A program made the position numbers and the translations under genes. Source: Actinomadura physcomitrii (lineage in GTDB: Bacteria > Actinomycetota > Actinomycetes > Streptosporangiales > Streptosporangiaceae). Taken from it: 40,361 nt of DNA. The notes beneath the pieces are model-generated. The model searched no databases. It saw only the letters and a program-made list of their open reading frames with translations, and had not been told where the DNA came from. Below, one piece after another: positions 32,842 through 40,235 of the stretch. Every line of letters begins with the position of its first letter. Positions within the stretch are counted from its first letter, which is position 1. The stretch covers positions 230,289-270,649 of the forward strand of contig NZ_WBMS02000009.1 of the NCBI RefSeq assembly GCF_008923205.2, written 5' to 3'.

Positions 32842-33998
32842 CCAAGCGACGCGGCAACGGCGAAGACTCGATCTACAAGGATGGCGACCGCTGGCGCGGC
32901 GCGATCCACCTGGGCTACGACGACAAGGGACGGCGCGTCCGGAAGAAGGTCTCCGGCCGGACGCGTGCCGAGGTGGCGGAAAAGCTCCGCAAACTGCGGA
33001 AGCTCGTGGATGCCGGGACGGTTCCGGACGACAAGGTCACCGTCAAGGCGTTCCTCGACCGTTGGTTGGCCCACAGCCTTCCCGGCACGGTGGCCGAGTC
33101 GACCGAGGACGACTACCACGACACGGTGCGGTTGCATCTGGCGCCCGCGCTCGGACGGAAGAAGCTGGCCAAGCTCACCGTTCTGGACGTCGACAAGCTG
33201 TGGCAGGCCAAGCGGGATGCGGGCTACAGCGCCAACAGCATCCGAATCATGCGGACGGTCCTGCGGAAGGCTCTCACACAGGCGGAGCGGGAAGGCATCC
33301 TTCCGCGCAACGTCGCTGCTCTTTCGGCAGCGCCTCACGTCGTCGCGAAGGAAGGCCGAACGCTCACCATCGACCAAGCGAAAGCGCTCCTCGACACGGT
33401 CGCCGGCCACCGCTTCGACGTCGCCATCATGCTCGCTCTCGCCTATGGCCTGCGCCGTGGCGAGGTTCTCGGCCTGCACTGGGCTGCCGTCGACTGGGAC
33501 GCCGGAACGGTTCGGCTGACGCACTCGGTGAAGAGGATCAAAGACCGCGACAAGGCGAGCGGACGGAAGACGCGGCTGGTGGTGGGGGAGTTGAAGACGC
33601 CCAAGTCACGCCGGACGCTCGTCCTGACTCCCCAGCTCGTGACCAAGCTTCGGACGCTCCACACCCGGCAGGCCAAGGCCAAGATCGCGGCCGGTGAGCT
33701 GTGGGAGGATCACGGGCTGATCTTCGCGAGCGAGGTCGGGACGCCGATGGACCCGGACAACTTCTCGCACACCTTCTCCAAGCTCGCCAAGCGCGCCGGC
33801 CTCGGCCACTGGCATCCGCACGAACTGCGGCATTCGGGCGCCTCGCTGATGCTGGCGCAGGGGACGCCGCTGCATGTCGTCTCCGAGATCCTCGGGCACA
33901 CGTCCATCGCGATCACCAAGGACGTCTACGGGCATCTCCTGGTGGACGACAAGCGGGCGGCGGCCGAGGCGATGAGCGGGGCGCTCTTCGGAGCGTGA
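32838..33998 (+). CDS. int: tyrosine integrase of the tRNA-Arg element
   Basis: A 386-residue tyrosine recombinase. An N-terminal arm-binding region (SIYKDGDRWRGAIHLGYDDK) is followed by a SAM-like core-binding domain (TVKAFLDRWLAHSLPGTVAE). The catalytic domain has R in AYGLRRGEVLGL, HxxR in HPHELRHSGASL, the His in ILGHTSIAIT and the nucleophile Tyr in DVYGHLL. The set is complete, so it should be active on the 63-bp att. It ends 62 bases before the right att. Downstream are two TGGCTCCCA arm-site repeats and the tRNA terminator, an arrangement typical of this family. Confidence 0.95.
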   Translation: MTKRRGNGEDSIYKDGDRWRGAIHLGYDDKGRRVRKKVSGRTRAEVAEKLRKLRKLVDAGTVPDDKVTVKAFLDRWLAHSLPGTVAESTEDDYHDTVRLHLAPALGRKKLAKLTVLDVDKLWQAKRDAGYSANSIRIMRTVLRKALTQAEREGILPRNVAALSAAPHVVAKEGRTLTIDQAKALLDTVAGHRFDVAIMLALAYGLRRGEVLGLHWAAVDWDAGTVRLTHSVKRIKDRDKASGRKTRLVVGELKTPKSRRTLVLTPQLVTKLRTLHTRQAKAKIAAGELWEDHGLIFASEVGTPMDPDNFSHTFSKLAKRAGLGHWHPHELRHSGASLMLAQGTPLHVVSEILGHTSIAITKDVYGHLLVDDKRAAAEAMSGALFGA

Positions 33999-34008
33999 TC
34001 GGTGCCCG

Positions 34009-34029
34009 TGGCTCCCAACGTGGCTCCCA
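34009..34029. repeat. arm-type repeats beside right att
   Basis: TGGCTCCCA at 34009-34017 and again at 34021-34029, a 12-bp period, 31 bp from the duplicated att and just after the integrase stop. The left side of the element has the same pair (30426-30445). In the circular form these two pairs would flank the core as P and P' arms. Confidence 0.75.
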
Positions 34030-34042
34030 TGGCCAACGCAGA

Positions 34043-34070
34043 AGGCCCCTTCCATGATCGGAAGGGGCCT
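34043..34070 (-). terminator. bidirectional terminator of tRNA-Arg and integrase
   Basis: AGGCCCCTTCC (34043-34053) pairs with GGAAGGGGCCT (34060-34070), an 11-bp perfect stem with a 6-base loop, starting 11 bases after the tRNA 3' end. On the minus strand TTCTG follows. A copy lies at 30241-30268. Confidence 0.8.
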
Positions 34071-34122
34071 CTGAACTGGGCGCACCCGAAGGGATTCGAA
34101 CCCCTAACCTTCTGATCCGTAG
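34060..34122. repeat. att site, right copy, overlapping tRNA-Arg
   Basis: The identical 63 bp run from the terminator's right arm through the tRNA 3' end to the anticodon loop (T33 side). Integration therefore keeps the tRNA gene whole, and the crossover most likely falls in the anticodon loop or T arm, as in related elements. Confidence 0.92.
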
Positions 34123-34153
34123 TCAGATGCTCTATCCATTGAGCTACGGGTGC
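34081..34153 (-). tRNA. tRNA-Arg (ACG)
   Basis: A 73-base cloverleaf on the minus strand. The acceptor stem is GCACCCG/CGGGTGC with discriminator G. The D stem is GCTC/GAGC, the anticodon stem TCTGA/TCAGA with loop CTACGGA (anticodon ACG, read as inosine), and the T loop TTCGAAT. CCA is not encoded (the next bases are CCC). It is the attachment site of the 3.8-kb element; the 3' half is now supplied by the element. A TACAGT-like -10 box lies about 13 bases upstream. Confidence 0.97.
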
Positions 34154-34346
34154 CCGTTCGGAGCCAACTGTACCGGCTCCTGGGGCCGGACGGCGAATCG
34201 GCGCCGGAAGACGCGCCTCGGGCAGTGTGAGCCGGGTCACGGAACCGTCTGTGGCGAACCAGCGCCAAAGGTGTAATCGAGACGGATGTGACCTCTGAGG
34301 TTTACCCTCGTCCGAAGTCCCAAACCCCCCTGAAGGAGAAGGTTTC

Positions 34347-34769
34347 ATGCGCATGTCTGCCGCCAAGCTCGTCGGCGTCCTGGCCATCGGTGGCGTGCTG
34401 CTCGGCTCCACGGCCTGCGGCCCGGTGGACTCCATCACCGGCGGCGGCAAGAAGAAGACCGCCTGCAAGAACATCGAGACCGAGCTGAAGAACGTCGCTT
34501 CGAGCGGCGGGTCGGCCGGCGGCTCCGAGGCGACGGCCCAGACGTTCTCCGACGCGGCCGCCAAGATCCGCACCGAGGGCCAGAACGCCGGCGGCGACGT
34601 CGAGACCGCCGCGACCGCGTTCGCCGGCGACCTGGACGACACCGCCGCCACGCTGCGCAAGCTCAGCTCCGGCAACCTGTCCGGCGGGACGCCCAACTTC
34701 ACCCAGATGCAGCAGCACGGCGAGGACCTGGGCAAGGCCTGCGGCTACACCGGCTTCCACATCGGCTGA
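34347..34769 (+). CDS. putative small lipoprotein
   Basis: A 140-residue exported protein. The N-terminus is basic, then hydrophobic (KLVGVLAIGGVLLGSTACG), with a lipobox-like S-T-A-C, so the mature protein would start at Cys 27 and be lipid-anchored outside the membrane. The mature part is hydrophilic, about 110 residues, with repeated Ala/Gly/Thr helices (AAAKIRTEGQ, AATAFAGDLDDTAATLRKL) and two further cysteines. No family is recognised. AAGGAGAAGG lies 5 bases before the ATG at 34347. It stands between the two tRNA genes as part of the host chromosome, not of either element. Confidence 0.78.
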   Translation: MRMSAAKLVGVLAIGGVLLGSTACGPVDSITGGGKKKTACKNIETELKNVASSGGSAGGSEATAQTFSDAAAKIRTEGQNAGGDVETAATAFAGDLDDTAATLRKLSSGNLSGGTPNFTQMQQHGEDLGKACGYTGFHIG

Positions 34770-34870
34770 CCGACGGCGCTTCGCTCCCGCGGCCCCGGGA
34801 GCGAATCGTCCGGCCGCCTCGTCGCCCCGCGGGCGCGTTCGGACTATGCTTCGAAGCCACAGGCCAGACT

Positions 34871-34900
34871 TTGCCGGTTGGCTCGCCGAACCGGTACCCT
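34871..34900 (+). promoter_or_regulatory. promoter of tRNA-Ser
   Basis: TTGCCG (34871-34876) and TACCCT (34895-34900) with an 18-base spacer lie 21 bases before the tRNA. The spacer holds an inverted repeat CCGGTT/AACCGG (34874-34879/34889-34894) that overlaps both promoter hexamer edges. Confidence 0.5.
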
Positions 34901-34921
34901 GTGCTGAGCCTGATGGCTCCT

Positions 34922-35014
34922 GGAGGATTCGCCTAGTCCGGTCTATGGCGCCGCACTGCTAATGCGGTTTGGGTTTACCGCCCATCCGGGGTTCAAATCC
35001 CCGATCCTCCGCCA
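34922..35014 (+). tRNA. tRNA-Ser (GCT)
   Basis: A class II tRNA with a long variable arm. The acceptor stem is GGAGGAT/ATCCTCC, discriminator G and an encoded CCA (35012-35014). The anticodon stem-loop is CCGCA-CTGCTAA-TGCGG, anticodon GCT. The integrase gene of the second element overlaps its last 22 bases on the opposite strand. Confidence 0.97.
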
Positions 35015-36570
35015 CTACCAGCGCCTCCGCCGAGTGAGATGATCTCGGCGGGGGCGTTTTCGGTGTCTGGTGTGGCCATGGTGTGGCCATCACGGCGCAG
35101 CGGCACCACCGCGGCCACCGCCTCGGCTGCCGACTTGGCCACCTCGGGCAGGACCGAGGCGTAGGTGTCGGCGGTGAACGATGACCGAGAGTGACCGAGC
35201 GTCGCGCTGATCACCTTCATGTCGACCTTGCCGAGCAGGCTCAGCGTCGCCGCGCCGTGGCGCAGGTCGTGGAACCGGATCGGTGGAAGCGGGCCGCGGT
35301 CGATGGCGACTTGGGCCGCTCGTCGGCTGACGCGGTGGCGGCGCGCTATCTGTTCGACGGGCCACTCCTCGTTAAAGTGGCGCCGTCGGATCGTGTTGTA
35401 GCGCTCGATCAGGGCTTCGAAGCGCAGTGAGATCCACTCTGGCCGCAAGGCGGATCCGTCTTCGCGGGTGAACACCCGTCCTGAGTCCACCCAGACTTCC
35501 GGGCCCGCCGAGAGCCGCTCCTCTCTCTGGTGAGTGCGCCACCGGCGAAGGACGGCGAGGGTCATTTGGTCGAGGCTGACGGTTCTCTCTCCGGCTTCGG
35601 ACTTGGTGTCGTCGTACTCGTCGTCTGGACGGGTCTCGCGGATGGTGAGCGTCTCGCTGTCGTCCAGGTCGGTGTCCGTCCGTGGCAGGCCCGCGACCTC
35701 GGCACGGCGCGGCCCTCGGAAGGCGACCAGGTGGAAGAGCGCGTAGAGCCGCTCTTCGGCCGCGAAGTCGAGGAAGGCCCCCGTCTGCTCCGCCGTCCAC
35801 ACCATGACCGGGCCGGGCGCCTTCCCGGTCTCCAGCCAGTGCCGGACGCGTTCAGTCGTCCAGACGAGCGGCTTGGACCGTCGGCCTTTGATGCGCGGGA
35901 GTTCGACGTGTTCCACGGGGTTGTAGGTGAGCCGCTTGGTCTTCACCGCCGTTCCTATGGCCGAGGACAGGACGGCATGGACCTTTTTGATTCGCGCGGC
36001 TGAGATCGGTCGGGTCTGCTTCTTTCTGGATGCTTCGCCCTCGGTGTGCTGCTTCTTCGCGGATGCCGCTCTGACCTCCATGAGTCGCCGCAGCAGTTCG
36101 CTCTGTCGCTCGCCGTCCTTCTGTGGACGGTTGATCTGTGAGATGGCGGCGTACATCTCGTGGGCGTCGCGGTCGCACAGGTCGACCATGCGGAGATGGC
36201 CGAGGGCCGGCTTCAGGTAGAGGCGGACGATCTCCTCGTAGTCGGCGTACGTGGACCGGGCGAGGCTCTTCTTGCCGGGAAGCCACTGCTTTTCGAGGTA
36301 GGCCCCGACCGTCAGCGAACGGTCCACGGCCTGGCCGACGTGGCTGACGTTCGCGAGTTCCTCTGCCAGCGCCTTGTCTGCGTCGCGTTCGGTGGTGAAG
36401 GGGCCGACCAAGGGTCTGCGTCTCTTCCCGTCTGCTCCTCGTGGGGCGTCGTAGCGGAACCACCAGGCGCCGTGCTGCTTCTTCTTCAGTTGGGGGCACT
36501 TGCCCTCGGAGTACTTCTTCTTGGTCTCAGGGTTGCGGCATCCGCATCGCTTGAAGGTTCGGCCCTTCAT
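34993..36570 (-). CDS. int: tyrosine integrase ending inside tRNA-Ser
   Basis: A 525-residue tyrosine recombinase. The N-terminal part contains a Cys-rich start (RCGCRNPETKKKYSEGKCP) and the AWWFRYDAPRGADGKRRRP strand of the AP2-like arm-binding domain, followed by a core-binding domain (TVGAYLEKQWLPGKKSLA). The catalytic domain has R in AFRGPRRAEVAGL, HxxR in FHDLRHGAATLSL, the His in TLGHSRSSFT and the Tyr in ADTYASVLP. A 30-residue helical insertion (HFNEEWPVEQIARRHRVSRR) resembles an extra helix-turn-helix. The last residues GGGSGI and the stop codon lie within the T arm of tRNA-Ser, overlapping it by 22 bases. GAGGAGGAG precedes the ATG. Confidence 0.94.
   Translation of the reverse strand: MKGRTFKRCGCRNPETKKKYSEGKCPQLKKKQHGAWWFRYDAPRGADGKRRRPLVGPFTTERDADKALAEELANVSHVGQAVDRSLTVGAYLEKQWLPGKKSLARSTYADYEEIVRLYLKPALGHLRMVDLCDRDAHEMYAAISQINRPQKDGERQSELLRRLMEVRAASAKKQHTEGEASRKKQTRPISAARIKKVHAVLSSAIGTAVKTKRLTYNPVEHVELPRIKGRRSKPLVWTTERVRHWLETGKAPGPVMVWTAEQTGAFLDFAAEERLYALFHLVAFRGPRRAEVAGLPRTDTDLDDSETLTIRETRPDDEYDDTKSEAGERTVSLDQMTLAVLRRWRTHQREERLSAGPEVWVDSGRVFTREDGSALRPEWISLRFEALIERYNTIRRRHFNEEWPVEQIARRHRVSRRAAQVAIDRGPLPPIRFHDLRHGAATLSLLGKVDMKVISATLGHSRSSFTADTYASVLPEVAKSAAEAVAAVVPLRRDGHTMATPDTENAPAEIISLGGGAGSGGGSGI
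35069..35090. repeat. two tandem 11-bp repeats inside int, candidate arm-type sites
   Basis: GGTGTGGCCAT is repeated twice, at 35069-35079 and 35080-35090, 55 bp from the tRNA end. The tRNA-Arg element has a similar pair of direct repeats at a similar distance from its att, so these probably bind the integrase arm domain. Confidence 0.55.
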
Positions 36571-36586
36571 CTGTTCTCCTCCTCTG

Positions 36587-36610
36587 GTCCCCGATCGTGC
36601 GATCGGGGAC
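36587..36610. promoter_or_regulatory. perfect 24-base hairpin between xis and int
   Basis: GTCCCCGATCG (36587-36597) and CGATCGGGGAC (36600-36610) form 11-bp arms with a TG loop, 17 bases upstream of the int ATG. It could be an operator or an attenuating hairpin for int. The rest of 36571-36789 contains nothing else I can support. Confidence 0.6.
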
Positions 36611-36789
36611 GTGTTGATCGCTTTGGGACTGTCTGGACGCTGACGCTGAACCGGCGCCGCTCTGGGCCTAATGCGTTCGAAGCGCCATCGCTCGGGGTCG
36701 TCCGGCGCGTGCTGGCAAGTTCCTCACCCAGGGGTTGAGCGATGGTCGGCAGCGCCTCGGATTCGGAGGGGGCCGACCGCTCGTCGGGG

Positions 36790-36990
36790 CTACGTCACGC
36801 CGAGCAGCTTGCGGAGTTCTGCGGTCGGTACTCGGTAGGCGGTGCCGACTCGGATGAGGCGGCAGGGAAATTCTCCGCGTTTCGCCAGTTCATAGGCATA
36901 TGTGCGGGAAAGTCCCAGCGCGCGGGCAGCGGTCGTGATGCTGACGACCGTGGGGAGGGTGGCGAGGTCTTCGTATTGCATGGTCTGCAT
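36790..36990 (-). CDS. excisionase-like helix-turn-helix protein
   Basis: A 66-residue protein: VVSITTAARALGLSRTYAYE, then LAKRGEFPCRLIRVGTAYRV, then PTAELRKLLG. This is the MerR-like winged helix-turn-helix of Xis proteins (HTH_17), with the usual place for the recognition helix SRTYAYELAKRG. The ATG at 36990 has GGAGG 8 bases upstream; an in-frame ATG at 36981 is a less good alternative. It precedes the integrase on the same strand, 219 bp upstream, with the 24-base hairpin between. Directing excision of the tRNA-Ser element is the likely role. Confidence 0.85.
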   Translation of the reverse strand: MQTMQYEDLATLPTVVSITTAARALGLSRTYAYELAKRGEFPCRLIRVGTAYRVPTAELRKLLGVT

Positions 36991-37145
36991 TCGGATGCCT
37001 CCGTGGCCTAGTGCGTCGCGGTGGTTCTGGCGGAGCTTGCATGGATCTTCGAGCGCCTCTCGTTCGAATGAGTTGATCTCGGAGGGGACTGGACAGCGTC
37101 CTCCGCTGTTGTCCTGCTCGCAGTGCGAGGACGTTGGTTGGTTCG

Positions 37146-38969
37146 CTACCGCCGGTGTCGGCTTGGGCGGGTTGGTGGAGAGGGGGTAGGTGCCGTGGAT
37201 CTGCTGGGGGTCGTGGGTTCTAGAGGCGCCCACGGGTTGGGGAACGCGGCCATGGCCAGCTGTACCTGCGTGGGCATGGCCGCCTGCGCGGCCTGTTGTG
37301 GCGTGTTCGTGGGGGCGGTGGGTTGCGCTTCGCGGACGTGTTCGGCGGCTTTTCGGGCGGCGTCGGCTTGGGCTTGGCGGTGCTGGAGTCGGCGCAGCTC
37401 GGCGATGGTTTCGAGCAGGGTGATGAGGTTGGCGACGAGCATCATGATCGACACCGTCGCCCGGTTCTTGGCGGAGTTGGTGAGTGCGAGGAGGCGGGCT
37501 GTGGTGCGCAAGGCGTTGCCGGCAGGAGTGGGTTGTGGAATGCGGCCGTAGGGTGCGCGGGCGGCGCGGTCGTAGGTGTCGGCGGCGCGGTGGAGGTGGT
37601 GGTTGCCGGTGGCTTGCGCGGCGGTGCGGAGAGCGTCGGAGGCGGCCCAGCAGGCGTCCTGGACTGCGTGAGGATTGGTGGCGAGGTAGCGGCGAATGTG
37701 GGCGGTGGCGTAGGACGCGGCGCGGGCCGCGTCGTCGTAGAACGCCTGTCGCTCCTCAGCGGTGAGGTCGTCATCGACAGCGGTGGGCATGCGACGCGCC
37801 CCAGGTGATGCCCAACGTTGCTGGAGGCGCGTGAGCGAGAGGTCGTCTGCGAGGCGGCTTCCTGGATGCCAGGTCGGTTCTTCGTCGCCGGGCTCGGTGG
37901 GGAGCGCGACGGTGTACCCGGTGATCTGTCCGGGGATGTACTGGCTGTAGCGGACTTTGACCAGGAGGCCGTTGTCCTGGAGCTGGTCGAGGAACTCGGC
38001 GGTCGTCCGGGCTTTGTCCGCGGTGCGGCGGACAGTTGTCCGCAGCACGGCCTGCCTCGTCCGCGCGGACAGGTGCCGTCCGCCCAGCGGACGGACGGCC
38101 GACGGACCGTGGTCGGAGCCGTCCGCACCTGTCCAGCGCAAGCGGAGTTTGGGGAGCGTGAGGTCGGCGGCGAGCTTGCTGCCCCCGTACCAGACCGGCT
38201 GCCCGGCCGCGTTGACATCACCGGGCGCGGCCACGGCGTACCCGGTCACCTCACCCGCCGTCCGCTGACTGAGCCGCCGCCGCACCAGGACACCGTCGGC
38301 CTGCAGTCGTTCGAAGAACTCCCTTTCGCTTCCCGCGCCGGCGGCCGCCGTCTGAACCTTGTGGAGCAGAAACGTACGTGAAGGTACTGGCCGGCCGCGG
38401 CGGACGGCTTTCTCGGTCTCGCCGCGTTTGGGGCGGCGGGCGGCGGTCCTGTCCGCCGGCGCCGTGGACCGCAGGCCGAACCGTGCCTCCACCGCCCGGC
38501 ACGCGTCCCGCACCCGGTACCCGTCGTTCCATACCTCGGGGCGGACGCCGTCGGGCCGCGCCAGCGTGGCCACGATGTGGACGTGGTCGGCGGCGTGCCG
38601 GACGGCGATCCAGCGGACGGCGTCAACGTCTCCGGCCGGGACCAGGCCCGTCCGCTGCATAATCTTGCCGACGGCCTGTGCCCACTGCGCATCGGTCAGG
38701 ATCGGGTCCTCAGGAGCGGCCCGCACGGCGCAATGCCAGACGGGCTTGCGGTAGTTCCGCTCGCCGAGCAGCGCCAGCGGCTGGGTCAGCAGGCCCTCCA
38801 GGTGGCGGAAGTCGCGGTGGCCATCGGGGCGTAATGCCGGTTCCAGGTCGGCCAGGTCCCCGAAGCCGGCCACGATGTGCGGGTTGAGGTGTTCGCCGCT
38901 GGTGCCCGGGCCGTAGAGGTAGCGCAGCAGCCCCTGGACCCGGACACCACGCAGAACCTTCCCGATCAC
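37146..38969 (-). CDS. relaxase/mobilization nuclease
   Basis: A 607-residue relaxase. The N-terminal nuclease domain begins VIGKVLRGVRVQGLLRYLYG (actinobacterial relaxase start). It includes WHCAVRAAPEDPILT and the histidine triad AVRHAADHVHIVATLARPDG that binds the metal at the nick site. DACRAVEARFGL follows. Residues 200-430 contain two similar units ending GYAVA/GYTVA with WYGGSKLAADLTL and WHPGSRLADDLSL, a duplicated domain of unknown role. A hydrophobic segment (ATVSIMMLVANLITLLETIA) and a Gln/Ala/Pro-rich tail end the protein, so it may associate with the membrane. The GTG start overlaps the stop of a 17-codon frame by GTGA. Confidence 0.88.
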   Translation of the reverse strand: MIGKVLRGVRVQGLLRYLYGPGTSGEHLNPHIVAGFGDLADLEPALRPDGHRDFRHLEGLLTQPLALLGERNYRKPVWHCAVRAAPEDPILTDAQWAQAVGKIMQRTGLVPAGDVDAVRWIAVRHAADHVHIVATLARPDGVRPEVWNDGYRVRDACRAVEARFGLRSTAPADRTAARRPKRGETEKAVRRGRPVPSRTFLLHKVQTAAAGAGSEREFFERLQADGVLVRRRLSQRTAGEVTGYAVAAPGDVNAAGQPVWYGGSKLAADLTLPKLRLRWTGADGSDHGPSAVRPLGGRHLSARTRQAVLRTTVRRTADKARTTAEFLDQLQDNGLLVKVRYSQYIPGQITGYTVALPTEPGDEEPTWHPGSRLADDLSLTRLQQRWASPGARRMPTAVDDDLTAEERQAFYDDAARAASYATAHIRRYLATNPHAVQDACWAASDALRTAAQATGNHHLHRAADTYDRAARAPYGRIPQPTPAGNALRTTARLLALTNSAKNRATVSIMMLVANLITLLETIAELRRLQHRQAQADAARKAAEHVREAQPTAPTNTPQQAAQAAMPTQVQLAMAAFPNPWAPLEPTTPSRSTAPTPSPPTRPSRHRR

Positions 38970-39015
38970 CCTGCGGCGCTCCGTGCCGTGGCGTTCGTGG
39001 CTACGACGGCCCCTG

Positions 39016-39438
39016 TCATGGCAGCCGCCTTCTCAGCTCGTCGGCCAGCTCATCGAGCTTGCGGATCGTCTGCGCGGCGGCGCGGGCGTACCACTGGACC
39101 GTCGAGGACACCTCTCCTGAGTTCAACGCGGCGACCGCCTGGTTGAGGTTGACGCCGATCCGGTGAGCCTGACCGCGCACCTGCATGACGGCCTGCAGTA
39201 CCTCGCGCAGCTCATTGTTCTGTGCGCGCGGCTTACCGGTTGCGGCGGCGAGCAGCGTCAGCGCCGCCCACGCCGCGATCGCCAGACTCTCTCGTTCGGC
39301 GGCCCTCGACACCACTGCGTGTTCGTTGTCCGACAACAGGACGTACAACACTCGCCTTCGCTTCGACCCGCTATGGGTTCGGCGGTTGCGTCTCTTCACC
39401 GTGCTCGACGCGGACTCGCCACTGCCGTGTTCGACCAT
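39016..39438 (-). CDS. MobC-like relaxosome protein
   Basis: A 140-residue protein. The N-terminal 30 residues are basic (VKRRNRRTHSGSKRRRV). VLYVLLSDNEHAVVSRAAERES is the ribbon-helix-helix part. The C-terminal helices, LREVLQAVMQVRGQAHRIGV and NLNQAVAALNSGEV with KLDELADELRRR, are typical of MobC/NikA-type accessory proteins (IGVNLNQ box). They bind oriT and help the relaxase nick. The ATG at 39438 has GGAGG a few bases upstream; the frame runs open to 39573 but the extra part is not conserved-looking. Its stop overlaps a 17-codon frame that in turn overlaps the relaxase. Confidence 0.87.
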   Translation of the reverse strand: MVEHGSGESASSTVKRRNRRTHSGSKRRRVLYVLLSDNEHAVVSRAAERESLAIAAWAALTLLAAATGKPRAQNNELREVLQAVMQVRGQAHRIGVNLNQAVAALNSGEVSSTVQWYARAAAQTIRKLDELADELRRRLP

Positions 39439-39567
39439 TGGCCTCCTGTCCTGGGATCGCGCTCGATCCCGTCCTAGGCTGTGAACCGCGCCCGGTCTGC
39501 AGCCGATAACGCTTGCGTTTTCCATTTCTTGCCCTGCGTCAGCAGAGCCCGCGGCTAGGGTGCAGGC

Positions 39568-39798
39568 ATGCAAGGGGAAGAGATCGTCATTAGACTCACG
39601 CGGGACGAAGCGCTCGTCTTGTCCGAGTGGTTGGAACGGTTGCAGATGACCGACCTCGGCCGTGTCGTTGACGACTCAGCCGTCTGGGCACCGCTTCATC
39701 GGATCGCGGGAACCCTCGACAAGGCACTGCCGGATCTCTTCGCCGCCGACTACGCCGAGCGTCTCGATGCCGCTCGCCGCCGCCTCCGCCCGGAGTGA
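39568..39798 (+). CDS. 76-residue hypothetical protein of the tRNA-Ser element
   Basis: A short, mostly helical protein: EEIVIRLTRDEALVLSEWLE, then an acidic helix ALPDLFAADYAERLDAARRR. There are no membrane segments or cysteines. A TAGGGT -10 box lies 7 bases before the ATG (39556-39561), so the message is probably leaderless; no ribosome-binding site is needed. It is divergent from mobC with 129 bp between, a likely place for oriT. I do not recognise a family; many mobilizable elements carry such small genes in this place. Confidence 0.62.
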   Translation: MQGEEIVIRLTRDEALVLSEWLERLQMTDLGRVVDDSAVWAPLHRIAGTLDKALPDLFAADYAERLDAARRRLRPE

Positions 39799-39952
39799 GT
39801 CAGCGTTGGTCCGCCGGAGACCTGCACAGTCCAGAGGCTTCGCGTCCGCTTGCGCGGTTACCGTTCATGCCGGAGGCAGGTAGGCGATTGCCGGTCCTGT
39901 TCGATCGGCTTTATCGAGCACCGTAGGTCCACGCTGTCCCGAACTCCAGTTC

Positions 39953-39975
39953 GTTGTCCACATGCTGTGGACAAC
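39953..39975. repeat. inverted pair of DnaA-box-like sequences
   Basis: GTTGTCCACA (39953-39962) and TGTGGACAAC (39966-39975) form a perfect 10-bp inverted repeat with a 3-base spacer. Each arm contains TTGTCCACA, the preferred DnaA box of high-GC actinomycetes. The surrounding 39799-40235 holds no other gene I can support; a 77-codon minus-strand frame at 39911-40144 is unconvincing. Confidence 0.6.
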
Positions 39976-40235
39976 GGGCTCGTCCGAGAGGCTTGTGCTT
40001 GCTTGCCCGTGTCGGCGTATTGAGAGCTCTGGTCGGGGGCTTGGTGTCTGAGCTTTCCTGCCGTGCTTTCAAGCAGAGTTGGTCGTGCAGCTCGACGGTG
40101 GGCCGCTCAGTGGCCCCGTCGATGCGAGTGGCGAGTGCGTCCATGTGAGGTGCTCTCCAGCGTCAACTGAATTCGGACCATTCGGGACCTCTCTTCTCGG
40201 TTCGGCTGAGTGCTTCAACAGCCCGGTTCGGCCGT

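Larger units (their letters stand above)
30258..34122. mobile_element. 3.8-kb integrated AICE/plasmid-like element in tRNA-Arg, no transfer genes
   Basis: The element is bounded by a perfect 63-bp direct repeat (30258-30320 and 34060-34122). The right copy is the 3' half of an intact tRNA-Arg gene. Inside are rep, xis and int in an overlapping operon, two small minus-strand genes, inverted repeats near rep and arm-site repeats beside both att copies. This is the replication/integration module of actinomycete integrative and conjugative elements (pSAM2 type). The FtsK-like translocase TraB, spread genes, Pra-like activator and NUDIX/primase genes of a full element are absent, so it cannot transfer by itself as drawn. 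Confidence 0.85.

Noticed and set aside
39911..40144. 77-codon minus-strand frame with a GGAGAG site before ATG
   Set aside because: Codon bias is weak in its second half, it runs across the DnaA-box hairpin, and no family is recognisable. Possible, but not supported enough.
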